Positions 27,756-36,159 of a DNA stretch of 64,000 nt are shown here, piece by piece. This DNA comes from Sphingobacterium sp. Lineage in GTDB: Bacteria > Bacteroidota > Bacteroidia > Sphingobacteriales > Sphingobacteriaceae. A program made the translations under genes and the position numbers. The notes under the pieces were generated by a model. That model saw only the letters and a list, made by a program, of their open reading frames with translations. It searched no databases and had not been told where the DNA came from. The DNA lies in assembly GCA_031286695.1 (NCBI GenBank), contig JAITTY010000022.1, positions 366,540 to 430,539 of the forward strand. Direction: 5' to 3'. Numbering within the stretch: position 1 is the stretch's first letter; each line of letters starts with the position of its first letter.

Positions 27756-28283
27756 TTAGAGTTGTGTCGCTGTGTAAGTTACTGTTGTACTATAAGCCGA
27801 TGCTCCGAGATTTAAGAGTGATGCAGGATTGGCTATCGTATAATCCACGGTATAACTTGCCCCTGTAGATGCTGTTGAATTGGTGACCAGCGATGCCGCA
27901 GTTGTGCTCAGCGGTACATTGGCCACTGGAGAGCCTCCATTGGCGCTGGCTGCCGGTACCGTAACTGTTACAATATCTAGATCAGGACCTCCAGAAGGTG
28001 TAAATGCTCCCGTAGCCACAACAGTAAGATTATACGGTTTGTTACTCACCACAGTAAAGTGGTCTGCTTTCTCAACAGTTTTTGATGCGGTATAATCTGC
28101 CGCAGTTGTATACGTAAAATTAACGGTTGGGGTTGCGCCCAATGTAATCGAAATAGCATCTGTCAAGTTGATATTGACTGTGACAGGTTGGGAGGTTGCG
28201 GCTGGCTTCACTTGGGCTTTGGCTTGATTTCCAAAACATATGGCTGCAAGTGCAATGAGGGGTATAAATAGGTTCTTTTTCAT
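27756..28283 (-). CDS. Small secreted subunit, pilin-like (spore-coat-U/DUF4402-like)
   Basis: A 175-residue exported protein with a clear signal peptide (LIALAAICFGNQAKAQ). The mature part is low in charge, rich in Thr, Ala and Val, and predicted all-beta. It begins VTVNINLTDAISITLGATP, then a helix-like charged patch (SKTVEKADHFTV), SNKPYNLTVVATGAF, VPLSTTAASLV, YTVDYTIANPASLL and a last strand STTVTYTATQL. These features fit DUF4402/spore-coat-U folds of archaic pilins. It is the first gene after a good promoter, as expected for a major subunit made in excess. No Cys pair or LPxTG is present. Function as a pilin is inference. Confidence 0.75.
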   Translation of the reverse strand: MKKNLFIPLIALAAICFGNQAKAQVKPAATSQPVTVNINLTDAISITLGATPTVNFTYTTAADYTASKTVEKADHFTVVSNKPYNLTVVATGAFTPSGGPDLDIVTVTVPAASANGGSPVANVPLSTTAASLVTNSTASTGASYTVDYTIANPASLLNLGASAYSTTVTYTATQL

Positions 28284-28314
28284 AATTTCCTCTATTTTTG
28301 GGATTAAACTCTAG

Positions 28315-28345
28315 TAAAGTTACTCAGCAACTGCGCTAAATGCAA
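28315..28345 (-). promoter_or_regulatory. Predicted promoter of the subunit-chaperone-adhesin operon
   Basis: On the minus strand TTG (28345-28343) and TAACTTTA (28322-28315) are 20 bases apart, fitting the Bacteroidota -33/-7 pattern with one mismatch. The leader to the start at 28283 is about 25 bases. Confidence 0.55.
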
Positions 28346-28497
28346 TGTAAACAAGTCACATAATGATGTTATAAAGTTGGATGAAAGCGGCCACTTTTTG
28401 TCGGTGGCTTTTAATAATAGCTGTTATATGGCATCTGTTATATAGCAAGTGCATTGCTCCTGAGAATTTTCGAAAAACAGCGTATATTTACAGCCAA

Positions 28498-29529
28498 ATG
28501 TCTGAGTCCAAAAGAATCTATCAAATTGATCTGTTTCGCTTTATCGCAGCAACTGCAGTCGTATTATATCATTATCTGTATCGGGGATATACTGCTGGGA
28601 ATATGTCTCTTCTGCGTTTTGATGGAGTTGGTGAATATGTTAAATACGGCTATCTAGGTGTTGATCTTTTTTTTATCATCAGTGGTTTTGTGATTGCTTT
28701 TTCCATCAAACATCTTTCGTTGCGCAAGTTCTGCTATTCCCGCTTTAAGCGTCTATATCCCATGTATTGGATTTGTTTGCTGTTGACTTTTGTGGTTACC
28801 TATTTCTGGGGCGCACCACGTTATCATGTTACATTTGTACAGCTATTGGCCAATCTGACGATGGTGCAAAAACTATGGGGACAAGGGGATGTTGACGGCG
28901 CCTATTGGTCGCTCTATGTGGAGCTGAAATTCTACCTGATTATAGCTTTGTTCTTGATTCTGAACCGCTTTAAAAAAATAAGCTTGGATTACCTCGTTTA
29001 TTTTTGGCTGCAATTGTCCAGTCTACGTTTTTTTGTTGGTCCATCGGAAATTTATGATGCACTTCACGAGTTCTTCTTACTCGATTGGAGTGCCTACTTT
29101 ATTGCGGGAATTGTATTTTGCCAGATTTTTTTGCATGGACCGAAAATACAGCATTTTGTCGCCTTACCTTGGTGCCTGTACATTTCTATCGATGGTGCCG
29201 TAGGCCGTATTCATTGGCTGGAGCGTACTTTTCACAGTGACTTTTCTCCTTATATTATCGGAGCTGCCATCGTTGTATTTTACTTGCTTATGTTGCTGGT
29301 TTCCTGTAAAAAACTCCAGGCAATCAATTCGCCCAGATTGGTTAAAATTGGCATGCTGACCTACCCGCTTTATTTGGTTCATCAGCATATAGGCTTTATT
29401 ATTTTTAATCATTTGTACCTGTATCTGAACAAATATCTGATTCTCTCTGCTGTGATCATCTTTATGCTCGCAATAGCTTACATCCTGAGCGATCGGATTG
29501 AACCACGCATCATGAAGCATTTTAAATAA
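28498..29529 (+). CDS. Membrane acyltransferase family 3 (OafA/YrhL-like)
   Basis: A 343-residue protein with about 10 membrane helices. The family start RIYQIDLFRFIAATAVVLYH holds the conserved Arg and His, and GYLGVDLFFIISGFVIAFS plus RFKRLYPMYWICLL follow. The ATG at 28498 is preferred because family members begin close to the RxxxLDxxR/F motif; an in-frame ATG at 28381 would add a 39-residue hydrophobic extension. It transfers acyl groups, usually acetyl, to extracytoplasmic sugars, and so may modify the polysaccharide made by the upstream locus. Confidence 0.9.
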   Translation: MSESKRIYQIDLFRFIAATAVVLYHYLYRGYTAGNMSLLRFDGVGEYVKYGYLGVDLFFIISGFVIAFSIKHLSLRKFCYSRFKRLYPMYWICLLLTFVVTYFWGAPRYHVTFVQLLANLTMVQKLWGQGDVDGAYWSLYVELKFYLIIALFLILNRFKKISLDYLVYFWLQLSSLRFFVGPSEIYDALHEFFLLDWSAYFIAGIVFCQIFLHGPKIQHFVALPWCLYISIDGAVGRIHWLERTFHSDFSPYIIGAAIVVFYLLMLLVSCKKLQAINSPRLVKIGMLTYPLYLVHQHIGFIIFNHLYLYLNKYLILSAVIIFMLAIAYILSDRIEPRIMKHFK

Positions 29530-29530
29530 T

Positions 29531-29567
29531 AAAAGGTCCGAAGGTAATGATTACCCCGAACCTTTCT
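29531..29567 (+). terminator. Hairpin after the acyltransferase gene
   Basis: AAAAGGTCCGAAGGTAAT pairs with ATTACCCCGAACCTTT, with two to three mismatches, directly after the stop at 29529. Only a short T-run follows, so it may be a weak terminator. Confidence 0.5.
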
Positions 29568-29653
29568 GGTTTTCATAGGAGATGTTTTCTGCTTAGCTGT
29601 TTTTTTTGACAACCAAGCTGAAATCCTGCGTCGTTTATTGGCTTGTCTTACGG

Positions 29654-31003
29654 TTAGAAAACAAGATTTCCTTGATAGATCAGTGATTTTACGGGCGATA
29701 TTCTTGAAATAGCTTCCGCTGAACAGCTAGCGTCAATAAATGCAATATCTGCACTATCTCCAATCTTAGGCCATTGCATATTTCCTTTGTCATCCAATGG
29801 GATGGGACCAGCAGTGGCAAGTCTAAGCATACGGGATAGCGCATATTCGGTGGCTTGGCCATATACCTGGGCTGCGAGATTGGCTTTTTGCAGCACGCTG
29901 CCTGTTCCAAATGTATTCCAATGGTCCACAATACTGTCATTTCCCGTCATGACTTTAACATTGTTTTCCATTAAGGTCGGAATCGGCATAATCAATCCGC
30001 CAAATGGGATCGTGGAAACAATACCGATTTGTGCGGCGCCTAGTTTCTCGGCCATTTCTTGTTGTTTGCCTTTTTCCAATCGACCCAATACAAAACAATG
30101 GCTGAGGTAGGTCTTGCCTTTGAGGACAGGGTTCTCGTTTACCTTATTTATGAGGTATTCTACGGTTTTCAAACCTGATTCGCCCGATTCATGTAAATGA
30201 ATATCAATTCCCTTGTTATGATCTAGCGCAAGTTGAACTGTAAAATCCATTGTTTTTTCAATGGCTCCGTCAATGGAAAAGGGGTCAACTCCGCCAATAA
30301 AATCGATATTGGTTTTAGCCGCTTCCTTGAGGTAGGGAACAGAGTCAGTATAGAAGACACCATGTTGCGGAAAAGCAACCAACTCAGCCCCAAATCCATT
30401 TTTCTTGTTTTCCAATGCCAGTTGTAGATGACGTAAAGAGTCTAGTTTGGATGTCGGTTCAATATTGACATGACTGCGTGCAAAAGCAGTTCCTTTTGAT
30501 TGTAAAAGTTCGATCAGTTTTTCTGCCTTGTAGGTCGAATTTTTTAGCAACTCCGGCAAAATTTTCTGTTCAAGAGCAATCATACCTTTTACACCTCCGG
30601 GGCCGCGTCTTACTGCCTGCCATTTGTCGCCATAATAGGTCTTATCCAAATGGATATGCATATCTCTAAAAGAAGGTAGCATCAAAAGTCCTTTTGCATC
30701 GACCGCATCAGCACTGTTGGTATTGGCATTGATATTTTTGATTTTTCCGTTTGCGATCTGAATGGAAAAGAGGCCTGTTTTTGTTGCGGTTACATTGCCA
30801 TCTCCATCATACTCAAAACCCGTTTCCAGTAGCACATTTTTCAACGTGTAGCTTTTCTTCCCTTGGTAGCCGCTCAAAAGGTCTTGATGAACTGCTCCAT
30901 GGTGGTTTTTTGCAAATAGCATTTCTGGGAGGAATGTTGCTCCGGCAAGTGCTAAAGCAGAGTTCCTGATAAATTCCTTGCGGGAAAGGGCCGTTGATTT
31001 CAT
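29654..31003 (-). CDS. Exported metal-dependent amidohydrolase (cytosine deaminase-like)
   Basis: A 449-residue amidohydrolase. The N-terminus SRKEFIRNSALALAGATFLP resembles a Tat-type or Sec signal with an RK in place of RR. Metal-site motifs of the cytosine-deaminase subgroup are present: FRDMHIHLDKTYYG, RSHVNIEP, DIHLHESGESG, LSHCFVLG and VMTGNDSIVDHW (the catalytic Asp region). It should hydrolyse a C-N bond in a cyclic amide or aminated heterocycle, probably in the periplasm. The substrate is unknown. An AraC regulator lies upstream in the same direction and may control it. Confidence 0.85.
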   Translation of the reverse strand: MKSTALSRKEFIRNSALALAGATFLPEMLFAKNHHGAVHQDLLSGYQGKKSYTLKNVLLETGFEYDGDGNVTATKTGLFSIQIANGKIKNINANTNSADAVDAKGLLMLPSFRDMHIHLDKTYYGDKWQAVRRGPGGVKGMIALEQKILPELLKNSTYKAEKLIELLQSKGTAFARSHVNIEPTSKLDSLRHLQLALENKKNGFGAELVAFPQHGVFYTDSVPYLKEAAKTNIDFIGGVDPFSIDGAIEKTMDFTVQLALDHNKGIDIHLHESGESGLKTVEYLINKVNENPVLKGKTYLSHCFVLGRLEKGKQQEMAEKLGAAQIGIVSTIPFGGLIMPIPTLMENNVKVMTGNDSIVDHWNTFGTGSVLQKANLAAQVYGQATEYALSRMLRLATAGPIPLDDKGNMQWPKIGDSADIAFIDASCSAEAISRISPVKSLIYQGNLVF

Positions 31004-31128
31004 TTGATTTCCAATTATGTTATTTTGTGACCGGAATAAAAAGCCTACCAGTCTTTTACAAAGTTACATAGCTGCTGCCCTATTCCTGCTGGGAGATTTC
31101 TGCCATTCTTTGTGTGATTTATCTTTTT

Positions 31129-32022
31129 TTATTCTTTTACCGAACTTGGTGTCTCTCCCACATGAAGGTCTTCTCTAAAGTCACTTGGACTTGTGCCGGT
31201 TTGCAGTTTGAAGAAATTCGAGAAATAAGCCTGATCTGTGAAACCCAGCTCAAAGGCTATTTCCTTGATGGATCGCTCGGTACTCTGTAAGAGACGTTTG
31301 GCTTCCGTGCTGATCCGTTGGTGAATAAGTTGTGTAGCCGATATCTTTAGATGTTTTTTGCACAGAATATTGAGGTAGTTGGGCGAAATATGCAGCTTTT
31401 CAGCATAAAAGGCCACGAGTTTTTGCTCTCTAAAAAATTCATCAATGAGCATATTGAACTTTGCAAGCCGTGGAACCGATTGATAGACTTTGAATTCGGT
31501 GAATGCAGACTCCGCTTCGCGGCTTACAATTGCAGCGATGACACCCGCTCGGGCGGTTATCAATGGAATAAGTGAACTTTCTCTTTTTAACTCTTGCTTG
31601 ACAGATTCAAATTCATAATGCAATTGTGCGAAAGCATCAGCAGTAAGGTCAATGACGGGGTGGTTTTGATAATTGGTAAAGGAAAAACGGAAAAACGGCG
31701 CAAAATGTTCAAAAAAAGACCGTTCGATCATAAGCTGGTAGCCTATTGTACCTGCATAAACATGCCATTTGTGCATCTGGCCCGGAAAGAGGACATGAAC
31801 CTGATGGTCTTTGATGATATGGTCAATTGAATCAATAGTATGGACACCAGAGGCTTTATCAAAGAGATTAATGATAAAAAAATCATGCTTATGTGGTTTT
31901 TTGATGAGCCGTTCCCCATGAAGTTCGTTAAATAGCAGTTCTTCACGTCCAGCCGTCTGTTCTTTGCGGAATCCATCCAGACCAATAACTGGTGCCCAAA
32001 TTTTTGAATTTCGTTTATCCAT
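31129..32022 (-). CDS. AraC-family transcriptional regulator
   Basis: A 297-residue regulator with an N-terminal cupin-like sensing domain (HKHDFFIINLFDKASGVHTI, VHVLFPGQMHKWH) and a C-terminal double HTH: FYAEKLHISPNYLNILCKK, then STERSIKEIAFELGFTDQAY and FSNFFKLQTGTSPSDFRED, the classical AraC second helix-turn-helix. It is divergent from the GH127 gene and upstream of the amidohydrolase, so either could be its target. Confidence 0.92.
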   Translation of the reverse strand: MDKRNSKIWAPVIGLDGFRKEQTAGREELLFNELHGERLIKKPHKHDFFIINLFDKASGVHTIDSIDHIIKDHQVHVLFPGQMHKWHVYAGTIGYQLMIERSFFEHFAPFFRFSFTNYQNHPVIDLTADAFAQLHYEFESVKQELKRESSLIPLITARAGVIAAIVSREAESAFTEFKVYQSVPRLAKFNMLIDEFFREQKLVAFYAEKLHISPNYLNILCKKHLKISATQLIHQRISTEAKRLLQSTERSIKEIAFELGFTDQAYFSNFFKLQTGTSPSDFREDLHVGETPSSVKE

Positions 32023-32291
32023 AGTAGATCATATCAAATCTAAAATACAAAATACCCCTGAGTATTCGGTAATCTATAGCCAAGTTCACTGGTATTCCCA
32101 TAGGTCTATCCACACGAAGGATTAGATCTCCTGAAGTTGCAGAAAGGACCGTTAGTTAAAATCTGGAGAGTATCTGCTAAAATAAACCTATGTATAATGA
32201 GCTAATGTCATTAATTTTATAAATGTCAATTTAACAAGAATAAAGAGGGGATGATCTGAACACAAAATCAGAGCGAATAAAAGATAGTTAT

Positions 32292-35200
32292 ATGAAAAGA
32301 TACAAAATATATGTTGCAGCATTTTTTACACTTTTTATCAAAACGATAGATGTGGCCGTGGCACAAGGGGGAGACCAAATATTGGATGGCATTGGTGAAA
32401 CAGGTATGGTGGCACGTTATATCTTTAATGGTGATTTAAAGGACTGGTCACGGAATGGACTGCATGGCAAGTCCCAGGGGCAAAAAGCTTCGTTTGTTGT
32501 AGATAAGCAATTCACCAAGGTATTGTCTCTTGCTGGCGGAAAGGATGATTTTATCGTATTGCCACCACAGGCGCTCTCCGATTTAGAATCTATCAGCATA
32601 ACGGGCTGGCTATACTTGCGTGCAGCCCAGCCAGAGCAGTATCTCTTCGATTTCGGACAGGATGTTGCCAGGCATTTTGCCGTAACACCGACAGGAACGG
32701 GTCTAAAAAAGGGATATCAGGGGATAATTTCCCAGAAAAAGGGCGAAACGAAAAATGCAGTTTCGTCGGCGGCGCCTTTAAATAGGTGGGTGCATCTGGC
32801 TATTGTGCTTGATATAGCGGCGGGTTCTATGCAGACGTATTTAGATGCGGTGCCAGCTGGAGAAACTAAGGGTATTCCGCAAGAACTGAGTGCGGTTTTA
32901 GGACAGACGGCAAGCAAAAGGACTTTGTATATTGGAAAATCCTTAGTAGGGAACAATTCGAGCCTAAACGCCTTGCTCCACGATTTTAGGATCTACCGTG
33001 TGCCGCTGAATAGAAGTCAGATCAGTACGATATACGGAAATGCGCTGAAAGGTGTGCACGAAGATCTTAGCGCCAAAGGTAAAGCCGAGGACGATCTGCC
33101 TAAATTTCCAATGAATAAAGCGCAGCTTTATAATGCGTATCTGACCAGTGTCAGTGATGTCAAAGTAGAAACGGAAGTTGGAGAATTGCCACGATTGCCC
33201 AGTTATGTCGTCGGGACGTACAAAGATGGCATGGTAGGCCCAAAAGTACGTGTGCTATGGCCTGCACCTACAGACAATAGTACAGTCCTGCAGCAAACAG
33301 CCTACACCATTACTGGACGTGTTCCCGGGACTGATCTGAAACCCAAAGCAATCATTACTGTAAAAGGAAAGGCCAACGTTAACATGCCTAGCCTGCAGCT
33401 GGAACCCTTTCACCTGGATCAAGTTTCTCTGAATACGGACGTAAAACATCAGCAGACCAAATTTATTGAAAACCGCAATAAATTCATCGATACATTGGCC
33501 AAATCGGATCCCAATTCATTTCTCTATATGTTCCGTCATGCTTTTGGACAGAAGCAACCGCAAGGGGCTCAGCCATTGGACGTGTGGGATAGCCAGGATA
33601 TCAAGCTTAGGGGGCATGCGACGGGACATTATTTGACGGCCATTGCACAGGCGTATGCCAGCACAGGATATGACAAAGCTCTTCAGGCAAAATTTTCAGG
33701 CAAAATGGATACCATGGTCAACGTACTTTATGGCTTGTCGAAGCTATCAGGCAGCCCAAGACATGCTGGGGAGGCATTTATCGCTGATCCTGCTGCCGTA
33801 CCCTTTGGTCCAGGAAAATCAGCGTACGATTCTGACCTGAGCGATGAAGGAATCCGTACAGATTATTGGAACTGGGGGACCGGATTTATCAGTGCCTACC
33901 CGCCGGACCAATTTATCATGCTTGAAAATGGGGCAAAATATGGCGGCCAGAAGAATCAGATCTGGGCCCCTTATTATACCCTGCACAAGATATTGGCGGG
34001 CCTCATGGATGTTTATGAAGTAAGCGGAAATAAAAAGGCATTGGAGATCGCGCAGGGAATGGGCAATTGGGTATATGAACGATTAAATAAAGTTCCGACA
34101 GAGACACGGATCAAAATGTGGAATACGTATATCGCCGGTGAATTTGGCGGGATGAACGAAGTGATGGCAAGGTTATACAGGATAACGGGTGAAGAGAACT
34201 ATTTAAAAACCGCTCGTTTATTTGACAATATCGATATGTTCTACGGTAATGCTGCACATGCACATGGGCTGGCCAAAAATGTGGACACTTTTAGAGGACT
34301 GCATGCCAATCAGCATATTCCTCAAATTGTGGGAAGCATGGAGCTATATCGCGTGTCCAATGAACCGCAATATTATAAAGTAGCGGACAATTTTTGGTAT
34401 AAGGCCACCAACGACTACATGTATAGCATTGGCGGTGTTGCCGGAGCAAGAAATCCGGCCAATGCCGAGTGTTTTATTAGTCAGCCAGCCACCTTGTATG
34501 AAAATGGATTTTCTGCAGGTGGACAGAATGAAACTTGTGCGACTTATAACATGCTCAAATTGACGAGTGACTTATTTATGTTCGATCAGCGTGCGGAGTT
34601 GATGGATTACTATGAACGTGGATTATACAATCATATCTTAGCTTCTGTGGCAGAAAATAGTCCAGCAAACACTTATCATGTGCCTTTACGCGCCGGGTCC
34701 ATGAAACAGTTTGGAAATGCAGATATGAAAGGTTTCACCTGCTGTAACGGTACGGCGATCGAAAGCAGTACGAAATTGCAGAATACCATCTACTTTAAAA
34801 GTAAGGATGATCAGTCGCTGTATGTCAATTTGTATATTCCTTCAACCTTGCACTGGACGGAGCGGGGAATCAGCGTCGAGCAAAAAACAAGTTTTCCTAA
34901 AGCGGATCATACATCGCTCACAATACAAGGGAATGGCAAGTTTGATCTCCATGTTCGGGTGCCGAGCTGGGCAACAAAAGGTTTTTTTGTGACGATAAAT
35001 GGCATAGCGCAAAAAATTATGGCTAAGCCGGGAACTTACCTGACTTTAAGCCGCGACTGGAAAAATGGTGACGTAATCAACTTAAAAATGCCCTTCCAAT
35101 TTCATCTGGATCCGGTCATGGACCAGCCTAATATTGCAAGTCTATTTTACGGACCGATTTTATTGGCTGCCCAGGAGCCTACAGCAAGAAAAGACTGGCG

Positions 35201-35348
35201 TAAAGTCACTTTAGATGCAAAGGATATTGGTAAAACTATCAAGGGGAATCCGGGAACGTTGGAATTTTCTATCGATGATGTGCTCTTTAAACCCTTTTAT
35301 GATACCTATGGACGCCATTCCGTCTATTTGGATGTCAGCTTAAAATAG
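32292..35348 (+). CDS. LamG + GH127 beta-L-arabinofuranosidase (DUF1680 family)
   Basis: A 1018-residue exported enzyme. After the signal peptide, residues 40-255 form a LamG/concanavalin-like domain (VARYIFNGDLKDWSRNGLHG, SISGWLYLR-like strands, LHDFRIYRVPLNRSQI). A short Big-type domain follows (about 295-365). The rest is GH127. The zinc/catalytic set known from HypBA1 is visible: Glu747 and Cys749 in GGQNETCATYNMLKL, and Cys817-Cys818 in GFTCCNGTAIES, the first or second Cys of the pair corresponding to the nucleophile. It would release terminal beta-L-arabinofuranose from arabinan or plant glycoproteins. It stands alone and divergent from the AraC gene, far from the SusCD pair. Confidence 0.9.
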   Translation: MKRYKIYVAAFFTLFIKTIDVAVAQGGDQILDGIGETGMVARYIFNGDLKDWSRNGLHGKSQGQKASFVVDKQFTKVLSLAGGKDDFIVLPPQALSDLESISITGWLYLRAAQPEQYLFDFGQDVARHFAVTPTGTGLKKGYQGIISQKKGETKNAVSSAAPLNRWVHLAIVLDIAAGSMQTYLDAVPAGETKGIPQELSAVLGQTASKRTLYIGKSLVGNNSSLNALLHDFRIYRVPLNRSQISTIYGNALKGVHEDLSAKGKAEDDLPKFPMNKAQLYNAYLTSVSDVKVETEVGELPRLPSYVVGTYKDGMVGPKVRVLWPAPTDNSTVLQQTAYTITGRVPGTDLKPKAIITVKGKANVNMPSLQLEPFHLDQVSLNTDVKHQQTKFIENRNKFIDTLAKSDPNSFLYMFRHAFGQKQPQGAQPLDVWDSQDIKLRGHATGHYLTAIAQAYASTGYDKALQAKFSGKMDTMVNVLYGLSKLSGSPRHAGEAFIADPAAVPFGPGKSAYDSDLSDEGIRTDYWNWGTGFISAYPPDQFIMLENGAKYGGQKNQIWAPYYTLHKILAGLMDVYEVSGNKKALEIAQGMGNWVYERLNKVPTETRIKMWNTYIAGEFGGMNEVMARLYRITGEENYLKTARLFDNIDMFYGNAAHAHGLAKNVDTFRGLHANQHIPQIVGSMELYRVSNEPQYYKVADNFWYKATNDYMYSIGGVAGARNPANAECFISQPATLYENGFSAGGQNETCATYNMLKLTSDLFMFDQRAELMDYYERGLYNHILASVAENSPANTYHVPLRAGSMKQFGNADMKGFTCCNGTAIESSTKLQNTIYFKSKDDQSLYVNLYIPSTLHWTERGISVEQKTSFPKADHTSLTIQGNGKFDLHVRVPSWATKGFFVTINGIAQKIMAKPGTYLTLSRDWKNGDVINLKMPFQFHLDPVMDQPNIASLFYGPILLAAQEPTARKDWRKVTLDAKDIGKTIKGNPGTLEFSIDDVLFKPFYDTYGRHSVYLDVSLK

Positions 35349-35388
35349 GATGTCGACAAGCATTCCTAATTCTTTCCTAAATTCAGAT

Positions 35389-35396
35389 TACCTTTG
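35389..35396 (+). promoter_or_regulatory. Predicted -7 box (TACCTTTG) of the OmpR/kinase operon
   Basis: A perfect TAnnTTTG box lies 86 bases before the regulator start. The -33 element is weak (TTC near 35370 rather than TTG), so the promoter may need an activator. Confidence 0.45.
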
Positions 35397-35481
35397 TCAT
35401 AAACAATTGTATGTATGAATTGTCTACATTTAAAATTGACCGCAAAGGATGTGGATGAATTCTTATGAATAGGAAATTAAG

Positions 35482-36159
35482 ATGAAAGTACTGGTAATTG
35501 AAGACGAGGAAGATTTAAGGGGAATCGTAAAAGCCTCTTTGATTAAGGAAGAATATACCGTGGAGACTGCTAGTGATTATGGAGCGGCTCTAGAAAAAGT
35601 ATCGCTATATGATTATGATTGTATCCTGCTGGACATTATGCTGCCGGGCGGTAACGGTTTACAGATCCTGGATCAGCTCAAGAGTGAAGGCAAATCCGAT
35701 AATGTGATCATTATATCTGCAAAGGATTCTTTAGACGATAAGCTAAAGGGACTCGAACTTGGAGCTGATGATTATTTGACCAAACCTTTTCATATAGCGG
35801 AGCTGAATGCTCGGATCAAAGCGGTATTGCGCAGGAAACAACGCGACGGTAAGAATACATTGACGATGGGGAACGTTGTCCTGGACCTCAACGAACGCTG
35901 CTTGTTTATTGCGCAAGAACTTGTGCCACTAAATAGGAAGGAATTTGATATGCTCAATTACTTTTTATTGAACAAAAATAGACTGGTCAGCAAAAGTGCA
36001 TTGGCAGAACATGTATGGGGTGATCATACAGATCAGGCCGATAACCTCGATTTTATCTATTCACAGATTAAAAATTTAAGAAAAAAATTCCTGGCTAGCC
36101 ATGCGGATGTTGATTTTGAAGCGGTCTATGGAATTGGTTATAAACTTGTCGAAAAATGA
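35482..36159 (+). CDS. OmpR/PhoB-family response regulator
   Basis: A 225-residue regulator. The receiver has the acidic pair VIEDEEDLRG, phospho-acceptor Asp51 in CILLDIMLPGGNGL, IIISAKDS and Lys in DDYLTKPFHIAEL. The C-terminal winged helix has LVPLNRKEFDMLNYFLLN, VSKSALAEHVWG and FEAVYGIGYKL. It shares a 4-base ATGA overlap with the kinase gene, so the two form a two-component pair. Confidence 0.95.
   Translation: MKVLVIEDEEDLRGIVKASLIKEEYTVETASDYGAALEKVSLYDYDCILLDIMLPGGNGLQILDQLKSEGKSDNVIIISAKDSLDDKLKGLELGADDYLTKPFHIAELNARIKAVLRRKQRDGKNTLTMGNVVLDLNERCLFIAQELVPLNRKEFDMLNYFLLNKNRLVSKSALAEHVWGDHTDQADNLDFIYSQIKNLRKKFLASHADVDFEAVYGIGYKLVEK

Noticed and set aside
28381-28497. N-terminal extension of the acyltransferase
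   Set aside because: Family members begin shortly before the RxxxLDxxR/F motif, and the ATG at 28498 fits; the extension looks like chance hydrophobic codons.
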